DNA from: Ruminiclostridium sp.
Lineage (GTDB): Bacteria; Bacillota; Clostridia; Oscillospirales; Ruminococcaceae
Reading direction: 5' to 3'
NCBI GenBank assembly: GCA_017941355.1
Contig: JAGAWN010000032.1
Coordinates: forward strand, 1 to 64,000
DNA: 64,000 nt
Positions within the stretch are counted from its first letter, which is position 1; each line of letters starts with the position of its first letter. The translations under genes were made by a program, and so were the position numbers. The notes below the pieces were generated by a model. It had not been told where the DNA came from. It ran no database searches and was given only the letters and a program-made list of their open reading frames with translations. Positions 34,252 through 42,423 of the stretch are shown here, in pieces.

Positions 34252-35019
34252 TTACTGAGCGTTGCTATCATTCAGCTCTTTTCCTGTAAACATATATTCA
34301 TAGCTAATATTAAATGTCTCAGAATAATTAATAATGTCAGACATATTAAACCCAGACGCATTTATGTTTTCATCTTCGCCGTCCCCTAGTATAGATTCGT
34401 ATATTTTTTTTATTTTTTTGGTATATAACCCTTTTTCGCGCAATGTTTTAAGCGTTATACCATGAATAAATAGATTATGGGCTATATACCTTGAAATATT
34501 AAATTGTAATGATTTATAATCATCATTTCCAGGAACTTTTGACAAAACAACGAATATTAGAATCATTGCAGAATCATTGTTTTGGTAATTATCGTCATTG
34601 CGTACAAAAGACTTTGCGCTTTTAACCAAATCACTCGATTTGCAACCTAAATAATCTGCGATCTTTTCCAAATCTTGTTTATATATACTTGTACCAGTAA
34701 CTAAACTCAACATATAGCCTGGGTGTTCTCTTAAAGCATTATATGATATTGATAATGCTTCTGCAAAGCTTGATGATTTATTTTCGCTGCTGCCCCCTAC
34801 ATCTTTATAGTTATAACCAGTTAGTCCCAATTCCTCAGAAAAGAAGTAATCAATTGGAACTTTAAAACGCTTTGATAATTTAATTAGCGTTTCAGAATTT
34901 ACACTTGCTCCTTGCTCCCAACGTTTAAAAACGCCTGGAGACAATCCTATTTCTTTTGCCAATGGGGTTGGCTTAATATGATTGGCTTCACAAATCGCAA
35001 TAAATTGATCGTAAAACAT
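34252..35019 (-). CDS. Large XRE-family repressor
   Basis: 255 residues. The N-terminal helix-turn-helix is FIAICEANHIKPTPLAKEIGLSPGVFKRWEQGA. A long helical C-terminal region of unknown function follows, reminiscent of phage-type repressors but without the LexA-like peptidase motif. The start at 35019 follows AAAGGAGTTGTATTTT. Its promoter (TTGATT 35131-35136, TATAAT 35108-35113, minus strand, 17 nt) is followed by the TGTCAA...TTGACA palindrome at 35053-35073 in the leader. It is therefore probably autoregulated. It is divergent to the replication module and may be the island's master repressor. Confidence 0.87.
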   Translation of the reverse strand: MFYDQFIAICEANHIKPTPLAKEIGLSPGVFKRWEQGASVNSETLIKLSKRFKVPIDYFFSEELGLTGYNYKDVGGSSENKSSSFAEALSISYNALREHPGYMLSLVTGTSIYKQDLEKIADYLGCKSSDLVKSAKSFVRNDDNYQNNDSAMILIFVVLSKVPGNDDYKSLQFNISRYIAHNLFIHGITLKTLREKGLYTKKIKKIYESILGDGEDENINASGFNMSDIINYSETFNISYEYMFTGKELNDSNAQ

Positions 35020-35052
35020 AAAATACAACTCCTTTATGAAATATCAATTCGA

Positions 35053-35073
35053 TGTCAAATTCACAAATTGACA
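35053..35073. promoter_or_regulatory. Operator in front of the large XRE gene
   Basis: TGTCAAATTcacAAATTGACA, imperfect palindrome sharing ACAAATTGACAA with the operator at 31128-31141. Confidence 0.6.
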
Positions 35074-35533
35074 ATGGCAGTCATTTTCAGATATTATCAT
35101 GATACATATTATATCACATTAAATAAAAAGAATCAATATGCGTACAAAAAAATGATAAAATCCATAATTGTTGTTTTGAGCATCAACCAGAAAAACAATA
35201 ATGTGCAATATAACCAATCGTAAGCGGGCAGGTATGTGCATAATAAACAAATAATTGGTGGAAGATTCTACATTTAGAATTCCGAAAACCTCTTGATTTT
35301 TTTCTAAACCTGATATATAATAAATATATACAACAATACTATGTATATTGAAATGCTAAACAGTGAACACGAAAACAAAATATAATGAATATTAATGTGC
35401 CGAAATGATAGTGCTTTACTTGTCTAAAAATAATGTATGTGAGGATATTAATTATGATTTTAATAACTGCCACTCTGAACTATTTATTTAAAGCTTCTTT
35501 GCCTAAGACTATAAGACCTCCATAATATAAAGA

Positions 35534-35601
35534 GAAGACTTGGTGCTGGAACATCAAGCCTTCTAAACATAAGAAACACTGCTGAGTATAGTGCTTTTCT
35601 T
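35534..35601 (+). other. Two tandem hairpins in the leader of the replication module
   Basis: 35020-35692 contains no gene. Two stem-loops follow each other: GAAGACTTGGTG / CATCAAGCCTTC (35534-35563) and AAGAAACACT / AGTGCTTTTCTT (35571-35601). The second ends in a short T-rich run. They could be an attenuator or a small antisense-regulated leader before the helicase gene. Confidence 0.45.
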
Positions 35602-35692
35602 ATGCTATATTATAACACATTTTTATTAATAAGTCAAGCATTATATAACGAATATTGCTGACGGTGATATATTTGGAAAGGAACATTTTATT

Positions 35693-37018
35693 ATGGTTAA
35701 AAATGAATTCCCACGGGAAACCAATAATATAGCAGCAAAGCCTTCCTGGCTGATAAGTAAAAATAAGATAAACGAAAATCTATTTTGCAGAGAATTTTGT
35801 TCTCATCACCCTTTAGTATTCGATGGCAACGATTTTCGCGATAAAAACGGTAAAGTAAATATACACGAACTGAAAAATGAAATTTACCGTATTCTTAGTA
35901 CAGGAGTTTGCACAAAACTATCACGAACAACGGAGGAAATCTTAGGTACGCTTAAAAATTATTGCTATACTAAGCCATTGCCTCCTCAACCAGAGTATAT
36001 ACATATAAACGGTGGAAAAATTGATCTAAGCGGTAATTTTTATAATAATATTGAGTTCTGTTCGAATCGTTTAACTGTCGAATATATTCCTGATATTTGG
36101 AGGCATAATCTTGTTCCCACACATTTTTTGGATTATTTAAATAGTATTTTGGCTTCAGATGATATATTAACTCTGCAGGAGTATTTAGGCTATCTCTTGA
36201 TTCCTAGCACAAAAGGTCAAAAAATGCTTTTTATCGTCGGAAAAGGCGGAGAGGGAAAATCGAGATTAAACTTGATTTTAAAACATATTTTTGGCGATAG
36301 TATGCTATGTGCTAACTCAAAAAGAATAGAAACTGATAGGTTTTTTATGTATAATTTAAGGGATAAACTTTTGCTTGTTGACGATGATTTAAACTGGAAG
36401 TATCTCTCCACGACAGGAACACTAAAGACACTAATTACAGCAGAAACACCTATCGAGGTCGAAGCGAAAGGTATACAGAGTTTTCAGTATTTGATCTATA
36501 CTAGATTGTTATGTTTCAGTAATTATTTTCCAAGATCGTTGTATGATAAATCAGACGGCTTTACGCGTCGTCTGATAATTCTAACTACTGTTCCTAAGTC
36601 AAAAGACAGAAAAGACGACCCGTTTATAGCTGAACGTTTTCTTGGAGAAAAAAACATTATTTTTTACTGGGCTTTTCAAGGCTTGCAAAGGCTCATAAAA
36701 AATAATTATGAGTTTACTATATCTGAAAAAACTAAATTAAATCTGCAAGAAATAATAAAGGATAGCTGTAATATTATAGATTTTCTTTCAGATAATGAAA
36801 GAATAGTCATTAGTGAAGGTTATTCAGTCACTTCTCGTGATCTGTATAATTCTTATAAATTATGGTGTAAGGATAATGCTTTATCGGCTATGAAAATCGA
36901 ATCATTCATCGCATGGCTAAAAGAGAACGCCGACACATTAAAAATAAAGTTCTCTTATCATATTACAAATGGGGAAAGCCATGTGAGAGGATTTAAAGGT
37001 ATAGGTATAAAATATTAA
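35693..37018 (+). CDS. D5-type SF3 helicase (phage/plasmid primase-helicase)
   Basis: 441 residues. The helicase core has Walker A FIVGKGGEGKSRLNLIL, Walker B LLLVDDDLNW, and sensor region LLCFSNYFPRSLYDKSDGFTRRLIILT, as in the D5 family of phage and plasmid replication proteins. The N-terminal primase part is absent, so the Toprim protein downstream probably supplies primase activity. A C-terminal winged-helix region (FLSDNERIVISEGYSVTSRDLYN) follows. The ATG comes after GGAAAGGAACATTTT. This indicates that the element can replicate after excision. Confidence 0.88.
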   Translation: MVKNEFPRETNNIAAKPSWLISKNKINENLFCREFCSHHPLVFDGNDFRDKNGKVNIHELKNEIYRILSTGVCTKLSRTTEEILGTLKNYCYTKPLPPQPEYIHINGGKIDLSGNFYNNIEFCSNRLTVEYIPDIWRHNLVPTHFLDYLNSILASDDILTLQEYLGYLLIPSTKGQKMLFIVGKGGEGKSRLNLILKHIFGDSMLCANSKRIETDRFFMYNLRDKLLLVDDDLNWKYLSTTGTLKTLITAETPIEVEAKGIQSFQYLIYTRLLCFSNYFPRSLYDKSDGFTRRLIILTTVPKSKDRKDDPFIAERFLGEKNIIFYWAFQGLQRLIKNNYEFTISEKTKLNLQEIIKDSCNIIDFLSDNERIVISEGYSVTSRDLYNSYKLWCKDNALSAMKIESFIAWLKENADTLKIKFSYHITNGESHVRGFKGIGIKY

Positions 37019-37030
37019 AGTGGTTTGTAA

Positions 37031-37151
37031 GGCGTGCAAGCGTGCGAAACCGCTAATAATAGTATCTTATAGGCAAACATATTGCGTGCGCAGCACATGC
37101 TTTGATGCGCTATAAAAATACTTAGCAGTGCCTTTCGCACGCCTGCACGCC
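37031..37151. repeat. Large inverted repeat between the replication genes
   Basis: GGCGTGCAAGCGTGCGAAA (37031-37049) pairs with 37133-37151 at 18 of 19 positions; inside it CCGCTAA (37050-37056) pairs with TTAGCAG (37122-37128). The loop contains another GC-rich GCGTGCGCAGCAC segment. It is GC-rich in an AT-rich region and lies between helicase and primase genes, where a replication origin is plausible. Confidence 0.6.
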
Positions 37152-37193
37152 CCAAAATCAAATCTGCTTTATATAATGAAAGGACTTAAAACT

Positions 37194-38117
37194 ATGAATA
37201 ATTATGAGTGGGTTAAAGAACTTGGTTTAGAGATAGACGAGGGCAAACGAAGTACGGCAAAAGCCATTCACATAAAAAACAGCGACGGGTTATATATATT
37301 CGCTGAAAATAACTGGTATCGTCATTCGGACGGAAAAAAAGGATTTCCCGTAGATTTAGTAATGGAAGTTTTAAATTGTTCTAAGTCTTACGCATTAGAG
37401 TTCCTAAGCCAACATTTGCCAGATCAATACATACCGCCGCCAAAAGCAAGAGAAAAAGCGGGTTTTAAAATTCCAAATCAAGTGCCCCCCTCGGTAGCTA
37501 GATTGTATTTAATACATAAGAGGGGGATAGATTATGAGATTGTAGATGATCTTATTAAGCAAGGTATAATATCGGAAGATGCCATATATCACAATGTCAT
37601 GTTTATCGGTAGAGATATTAACGGGATAGCCCATTCTTGTGGATTAAGAGGAACAGGTATGAAACAGTTTCGCGGTGAAGTATCAGGTGGAAACAAATCC
37701 TACAGCTTCGCTATGATAGGGCAGAGCCATAAACTTCGTATCTTTGAAAGCCCGATAGATGCTATGTCTCATGCAACGTTTTCGAAATTACTTGGTATAA
37801 ATTGGGGGTTAGACCACCGATTAAGCACTAACGGCTGTGGTTATATGTCGGTAAAACGTTATTTAACTGAACATAGAGATATTCTAAATGTGATTATCTC
37901 TTTTGACAATGATGAACCTGGACGTAAAGGTGCTGAATCTGTAAAGAATAATATTTTATCTGATTTTTCCGAGCGGAAATTAAATATAGGTATCATTTAT
38001 CCGCACTTAAAGGATTGGAATGAAGACCTAGTGGCTTTCAGAGTTGAGGAGAAAAACGGTGTTAGTGCTATATCATTTTTAGCTCGTTATTATCCGCAGT
38101 TAAGTCGATATGAATAA
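37194..38117 (+). CDS. Toprim-domain (DUF3991-like) primase protein
   Basis: 307 residues. The first half is a DUF3991-like domain (YRHSDGKKGFPVDLVMEVLNCS, with loss of a classical zinc finger). The second half is a Toprim fold with the glutamate in LRIFESPIDAMSHA and the DxD pair in VIISFDNDEPGRKGA. Such proteins act with D5 helicases in mobile-element replication. The start at 37194 (MNNYEWVKELG) follows GAAAGGACTTAAAACT; the upstream extension crosses the inverted repeat. Confidence 0.85.
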   Translation: MNNYEWVKELGLEIDEGKRSTAKAIHIKNSDGLYIFAENNWYRHSDGKKGFPVDLVMEVLNCSKSYALEFLSQHLPDQYIPPPKAREKAGFKIPNQVPPSVARLYLIHKRGIDYEIVDDLIKQGIISEDAIYHNVMFIGRDINGIAHSCGLRGTGMKQFRGEVSGGNKSYSFAMIGQSHKLRIFESPIDAMSHATFSKLLGINWGLDHRLSTNGCGYMSVKRYLTEHRDILNVIISFDNDEPGRKGAESVKNNILSDFSERKLNIGIIYPHLKDWNEDLVAFRVEEKNGVSAISFLARYYPQLSRYE

Positions 38118-38145
38118 AATCACATTATGGAAAGAGGTTAAATAA

Positions 38146-38445
38146 ATGATGAACACTAACGAAATTTGCCTGGAGATATTGGATATGAATCCTGAAGAGC
38201 TTTCAAAAATCAAAATGGCTATTGAAGCAAACGAACGTTTTCAGCAAATTTTTAAGATTTGCGGCGAGTGCGAAAACAATCTAAAAGCCAATCATAATGA
38301 TGAATCTGCAGTGATAGCCCACTCTGAGCAGTGTGAAAAATGTAACAGAGTAGCTAAATTTGATATTGTTTTAGCGCTAATAGCTAAACATAGGCAAAAT
38401 AATGGCTTTGCACCTGGATTTGTTCATGAATATGATTTAGTTTAA
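38146..38445 (+). CDS. Small cysteine-containing protein
   Basis: 99 residues, unknown. Two CxxC pairs (ICGECE and CEKCNR) suggest one zinc site. The start follows AGAGGTTAAATAA. It lies in the replication cluster, 29 nt after the Toprim gene. Confidence 0.6.
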   Translation: MMNTNEICLEILDMNPEELSKIKMAIEANERFQQIFKICGECENNLKANHNDESAVIAHSEQCEKCNRVAKFDIVLALIAKHRQNNGFAPGFVHEYDLV

Positions 38446-38454
38446 CATTATAAT

Positions 38455-38612
38455 GGGTACCTCTAAAAACCACTTTGAAAAGAGAAAATGAGATAGGCGC
38501 ATCAGATACAAGGAAAGCCGACGAAGGCGGGCTGCCGCCCGGTTAGGAGGCTTGACGCAGTAGATGATGCGGATAGCTCTTTTTCTCTCAAAATGGGTTT
38601 TTAGAGGTTCCC
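38455..38612. mobile_element. Complete 158-bp MITE with TAAT target duplication
   Basis: Terminal inverted repeats start GGGTACCTCTAAAAACC on the left and GGGAACCTCTAAAAACCC read from the right. Identity continues with gaps for about 35 bp. The element is flanked by TAAT (38451-38454 and 38613-38616), a likely 4-bp target duplication. It encodes no protein. A truncated relative lies at 7817. The right terminal repeat contains the TAGAGG that now precedes the start codon of the next gene. Confidence 0.8.
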
Positions 38613-38614
38613 TA

Positions 38615-38905
38615 ATGAAAGAAACTGAAAAAATGAGAATAAAGCATTTTAATGATTATGTAGCCGAATATGAAAAGGAATACCCTGAAGGAAAGGTGTG
38701 TTTACCTTTTAAATCGCTTCAGATTTTTTCTGAATTTTGCCTTGATAATAAAATAGATTTAGAAAAACAGGGTTTATTTGAAATATCAAAGAGAATATCT
38801 GATGCGTTAAGTCAGTATTGCGAAGAAGAACGAGAAGAATTTAGAAAACAATTTGACTATTGCTGCAGGTATCATTACAATCTTTACTTTAAAGAGCAAT
38901 TATAG
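38615..38905 (+). CDS. Small unknown protein behind a MITE
   Basis: 96 residues, charged and helical (MKETEKMRIKHFNDYVAEYE ... YCCRYHYNLYFKEQL). The ATG at 38615 overlaps the target-site duplication of the MITE, and AGAGG inside the MITE terminus gives the ribosome binding site with a 7-nt spacer. I know no family. The following gap 38906-39053 contains nothing I can name. Confidence 0.6.
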   Translation: MKETEKMRIKHFNDYVAEYEKEYPEGKVCLPFKSLQIFSEFCLDNKIDLEKQGLFEISKRISDALSQYCEEEREEFRKQFDYCCRYHYNLYFKEQL

Positions 38906-39053
38906 GATTTTTCTAAATAGCATCATATCATATCATAAAACCCTCAATGCCTTTATTTTCGGTCTCGAAGCAGTTGCGGAAAGTAAAAATTTAATCAAGA
39001 GACCTGGAAAAGTTTAAGTTCGCATCAAACATTATTCGTGAAAGGACAAAGCT

Positions 39054-39269
39054 ATGGAAAAGAATACAACATTTATGAAAGTTGACGAAGTTATGCGCGA
39101 GCTTGGCGTTTCCAAGCCGCTTGCGTATAAGCTTATCAAGAATCTTAACGATGAACTGAGCCAAAAAGGCTATATTACCGTTAGTGGAAGGGTTAGTCGA
39201 AAGTATTTCGAGGAAAAGGTATATGGTGGTTCATCTCAGAAAGGAGTGAAAGACCATGCCAGCATATAA
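39054..39269 (+). CDS. xis: Excisionase-like helix-turn-helix protein
   Basis: 71 residues: FMKVDEVMRELGVSKPLAYKLIKNLNDEL ... GYITVSGRVSRKYFEEK, a winged-helix DNA-binding protein of the Xis type regularly found directly before tyrosine integrases of Firmicute elements. It overlaps the integrase start by 14 nt. AAAGGACAAAGCT precedes its ATG. Confidence 0.85.
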   Translation: MEKNTTFMKVDEVMRELGVSKPLAYKLIKNLNDELSQKGYITVSGRVSRKYFEEKVYGGSSQKGVKDHASI

Positions 39270-40407
39270 GGACGAAAAAAGAGGAACTTGGTACGCTTCT
39301 TTTTACTATAAGGATTGGACTGGTAAAAGAAAAAGGCAGGTTAAGCGTGGATTTCCCACAAAGAAAGCAGCGTTGGAATATGAACGCTCCGAATTGGCAA
39401 AAGCAAAGCCCAATCTCAATATGCCTTTTAAAGATTTGACAGCCAAGTATAAAGAAGCTATGAAACATAAAATACGCGAACATACCTGGAAGACGAAAAA
39501 CAATATCATTGACCAAAAAATTCTTCCATATTTCGGAGAAAAGAAGGTTTGTGAGATTACAGCCGATGATGTTACTGTCTGGCAAAACATGATACAAGAT
39601 CAGCGTGATAAAGATAACCCTTTTTCGCCAACATATCTTAAAAGCATTCATAATCAACTTTCAGCAATATTGAATTTCGCAGTAAAGAAGTATAAACTCA
39701 ACGAAAATGTTGCTGCAACAGCAGGGAATATGGGGAAAGGACGTTCAAAAGAAATGCTGTTCTGGACAAAAGAGGAATACTTAAAATTCATTGATTCCAT
39801 GATGACTAAGCCCGTATCTTACTACGCATTTGAAATGCTGTATTGGTGCGGTCTCAGGGTCGGCGAGCTGCTTGCGCTTACAAAATCCGATTTTGATTTT
39901 AAGGCTTCTACGGTTTCAATAACAAAATCATATCAGCGTTTAAACAAGAAGGACGTTATTACTGACCCTAAGACACCCAAAAGCAATCGTGTTATCGCAA
40001 TGCCCGATTTCCTTTGCGAAGAAATGCAGGAGTACATTAATTCGATTTATGGTCTCAAAAAAGATGATAGGCTGTTCCAGTTTACCAAATCCTATCTTCA
40101 TCACGAGATGACACGGGGCTGTAAGGAGCAGGGTGTCAAGAGAATCCGAATACATGATTTGCGTCATAGCCATGTCTCGCTTTTGATCGAGTTGGGCTTC
40201 ACACCACCTGAGATTGCCGATAGAATGGGTCATGAGACTATTGAGATAACTTTACGGTATGCTCACATGTTTCCGAATAAACAAAAGAAAATGGCTGAAA
40301 AGCTTGATATAGAAAGGAATGGTGCGAATGTCAAAAAAGAGGAAGGACGAGAAGAACCGTTGGAGAAACAAGGTGGTAGCCTTCCGAATGTCCCCGCAGG
40401 AGAATGA
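39256..40407 (+). CDS. int: Tyrosine recombinase, integrase of the island
   Basis: 383 residues. An N-terminal AP2-like arm-binding domain (GTWYASFYYKDWTGKRKRQVKR) and a core-binding SAM-like domain precede the catalytic domain. The catalytic residues are R in CGLRVGELLALT, HxxR in IHDLRHSHVSLL, H in MGHETIEITLR and the nucleophilic tyrosine in RYAHMF. It lies about 450 bp from the guaA attachment site, as expected. The C-terminal codons overlap the MobC-like gene. Confidence 0.95.
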   Translation: MPAYKDEKRGTWYASFYYKDWTGKRKRQVKRGFPTKKAALEYERSELAKAKPNLNMPFKDLTAKYKEAMKHKIREHTWKTKNNIIDQKILPYFGEKKVCEITADDVTVWQNMIQDQRDKDNPFSPTYLKSIHNQLSAILNFAVKKYKLNENVAATAGNMGKGRSKEMLFWTKEEYLKFIDSMMTKPVSYYAFEMLYWCGLRVGELLALTKSDFDFKASTVSITKSYQRLNKKDVITDPKTPKSNRVIAMPDFLCEEMQEYINSIYGLKKDDRLFQFTKSYLHHEMTRGCKEQGVKRIRIHDLRHSHVSLLIELGFTPPEIADRMGHETIEITLRYAHMFPNKQKKMAEKLDIERNGANVKKEEGREEPLEKQGGSLPNVPAGE

Positions 40408-40654
40408 ACAGCTTGCCAGGTATGTTCTTCTTTCAGGATATAGCAAGCAGGATTACATAATTTCACGATTGCTACAACGAGATATAGTGGTCAAAGGCAA
40501 TCCTCGGACATACAAGGCGCTCAAAGATCAGCTTACTGATGTACTCGCTGAACTTAAACGGCTTGAAACCGTAAGCAGTGAACAGGACGAGCTTTTGAAA
40601 CTTATAGACCAGATTAATGTTACAATCTATGGTTTCAAGACACAATCTTCGTGA
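40328..40654 (+). CDS. MobC-like relaxosome accessory protein
   Basis: 108 residues: basic N-terminus then NKVVAFRMSPQENEQLARYVLLSGYSKQDYIISRLL, a ribbon-helix-helix protein of the MobC type, with a C-terminal coiled coil. It begins inside the integrase gene in another frame; GAAAGGAATGGTGCGA serves as ribosome binding site. No relaxase is present on the element, so it may recruit one from a helper, or it may regulate integrase instead. Confidence 0.75.
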   Translation: MSKKRKDEKNRWRNKVVAFRMSPQENEQLARYVLLSGYSKQDYIISRLLQRDIVVKGNPRTYKALKDQLTDVLAELKRLETVSSEQDELLKLIDQINVTIYGFKTQSS

Positions 40655-40812
40655 TACTATTATATAACAGCGTGATACTGCTTCTATCACATTGTTATCA
40701 ATTTGTTGCCAAAGTATTTATCCCCCGTTCCCGTGTTTAAGCGGGTTCGGGGGACTTGCTTTAATATCTTGATCTCATTTTTTAGTATCAAAATCGTATC
40801 ACGAACGGGAAT
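40651..40812. repeat. Candidate integrase arm-type sites, right end
   Basis: GTGATACT occurs at 40651-40658 and 40672-40679, and the complement-oriented AGTATCA / GTATCAC pair at 40784-40803. The latter matches the left-end pair at 12276-12294 in sequence and spacing. Confidence 0.55.
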
Positions 40813-40859
40813 GAGATGTCATAAATGGCTTTGTTAAGCCAAACACAATGCCAAAACAG

Positions 40860-40871
40860 TTATTCCCACTC
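40860..40871. repeat. attR: guaA 3' end copy of the 12-bp repeat
   Basis: TTATTCCCACTC, the reverse complement of the guaA codons for EWE and the stop. Matches 12161-12172. Confidence 0.75.
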
Positions 40872-42401
40872 AATAGTCGCCGGCGGTTTGCTGGTGATAT
40901 CGTAGCAAACCCTGTTGATATGACCGACCTCGTTGACGATGCGGATGCTAACCTTTTCGAGTACCTCATAAGGTATGCGGGCGAAATCTGCGGTCATGAA
41001 ATCCGATGTTGTCACGCCGCGCAGTGCGAGGGTATAGTCATAGGTGCGGAAATCCCCCATAACGCCGACGGAGCGCATATCAGTAAGTACCGCAAAGTAC
41101 TGGTTGATGTCGCGGTCAAGATGTGCATTAGCGATCTCCTCGCGGAAGATCAGATCGGCATCGCGGAGAATATCAAGCTTTTCACGGGTGATCTCGCCTA
41201 TAATGCGTATTGCAAGACCGGGTCCCGGGAACGGCTGTCTCCACACAAGGTAATCAGGAAGTCCCAGCTCTGTTCCGAGCTTGCGCACCTCGTCCTTGAA
41301 CAGCATACGAAGCGGTTCGATTATCTCCTTGAAATCAACGAAATCCGGCAGTCCGCCGACGTTGTGATGTGATTTTATAACAGCCGCATCACCTGCGCCG
41401 CTCTCTATGACATCGGGATAAATCGTACCCTGAACGAGAAAATCCACGGCTCCGATCTTTTTGGCTTCCTGCTCGAAAACGCGTATGAACTCTTCACCGA
41501 TAGTCTTGCGCTTGGTTTCGGGATCGCTTACGCCCTCAAGTTTTGAAAGGAAACGCTCAGAGGCGTCAACGCGCACGAAGTTGAGATCCCAGTCCTTGAA
41601 AGCGGCTTCGACCTCGTCGCCCTCGTTCTTGCGCATGAAGCCGTGATCCACGAACACGCAGGTGAGACGGTCGCCGACAGCCTTAGCCATGAGCGCACAG
41701 GCTACCGAACTGTCAACTCCGCCGGAAAGTGCGAGAAGCGCCCTGCCGTTTCCTACTTTTTCACGGATCTGTCCGATAACAGATTCGGCGTAGTTTTTCA
41801 TGTTCCAGTCGCCTTTGCAGCCGCAGACATTCTTCACGAAGCTGTCAAGCATTTCTACACCGTGAGCGGTGTGATTGACCTCGGGGTGGAACTGCACAGC
41901 GTATATTCTGCGTTCCTTGTTCTCAAACGCTGCGGCGGGGCAGTTCTTTGTATGCGCGGTGATGCGGAATCCCTCCGGGACCTGCGCAACGAAATCCGTG
42001 TGGCTCATCCATGAGGTATCCGAATCGGGAAGATCTTTTACTGCACCGAAAAGTATGCAGGACTTGTCGTAGAATGTTTCGGTCTTGCCGTACTCGGAAA
42101 CGGAGCAGGTCTCGACTTTTCCGCCGAGGGTATAAGCTACAAGCTGAGCGCCGTAGCAGATGCCGAGGATCGGTATTCCAAGCTCGAATATCTCCTTGCC
42201 GATATGCGGGGAAGCTTCGTCATAAACGCTGTTGGGACCACCGGTGAAGATGATGCCTTTCGGTTCAAGCTTTTTCAGCTCGTCGATCGGAGTCTTGGAT
42301 GAGCGCACCTCGCAGTAAACTCCGCATTCTCTGACACGGCGTGCTATAAGCTGGTTGTACTGTCCTCCGAAATCGAGAACAATCACGAGTTCATTATTCA
42401 T
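40860..42401 (-). CDS. guaA: GMP synthase (glutamine-hydrolysing)
   Basis: 513 residues, full length. The class I glutaminase has GICYGAQL with the catalytic cysteine and HPEVNHT with the catalytic histidine. The ATP-pyrophosphatase P-loop is [10 protein letters not shown]. The C-terminal dimerisation domain ends KPPATIEWE. It converts XMP to GMP. The 3' end is the attachment site of the neighbouring island, and the integration keeps the coding sequence intact. It starts 22 nt after the permease-kinase gene with AGAAAGGTGAACCT before its ATG, so the two may share a transcript. No purine riboswitch was seen in the short gap. Confidence 0.97.
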   Translation of the reverse strand: MNNELVIVLDFGGQYNQLIARRVRECGVYCEVRSSKTPIDELKKLEPKGIIFTGGPNSVYDEASPHIGKEIFELGIPILGICYGAQLVAYTLGGKVETCSVSEYGKTETFYDKSCILFGAVKDLPDSDTSWMSHTDFVAQVPEGFRITAHTKNCPAAAFENKERRIYAVQFHPEVNHTAHGVEMLDSFVKNVCGCKGDWNMKNYAESVIGQIREKVGNGRALLALSGGVDSSVACALMAKAVGDRLTCVFVDHGFMRKNEGDEVEAAFKDWDLNFVRVDASERFLSKLEGVSDPETKRKTIGEEFIRVFEQEAKKIGAVDFLVQGTIYPDVIESGAGDAAVIKSHHNVGGLPDFVDFKEIIEPLRMLFKDEVRKLGTELGLPDYLVWRQPFPGPGLAIRIIGEITREKLDILRDADLIFREEIANAHLDRDINQYFAVLTDMRSVGVMGDFRTYDYTLALRGVTTSDFMTADFARIPYEVLEKVSIRIVNEVGHINRVCYDITSKPPATIEWE

Positions 42402-42423
42402 AGGTTCACCTTTCTGCTCAGCG

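Larger units (their letters stand above)
12161..40871. mobile_element. Integrative element in guaA (about 28.7 kb)
   Basis: The element is bounded by 12-bp direct repeats. It carries a tyrosine integrase, an Xis-like protein and a MobC-like protein at its guaA-proximal end, plus a D5-type helicase, a Toprim primase and XRE regulators. AGTATCAC-type repeats lie near both ends (12276-12294; 40651-40679; 40784-40803) and are candidate integrase arm sites. The 3' end of guaA is a known insertion hotspot. The cargo is dominated by a type I RM operon and small unknown proteins and is visibly more AT-rich than the flanks. No relaxase, coupling protein or type IV secretion gene is seen, so transfer would need a helper. 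The boundaries are inferred from the repeats. Confidence 0.78.

Noticed and set aside
40473..40690. Minus-strand frames within the mobC region
   Set aside because: They are antisense shadows of the MobC-like and integrase genes without ribosome binding sites.
42402..42423. Purine riboswitch before guaA
   Set aside because: Only 22 nt separate it from the upstream gene; there is no room for an aptamer.
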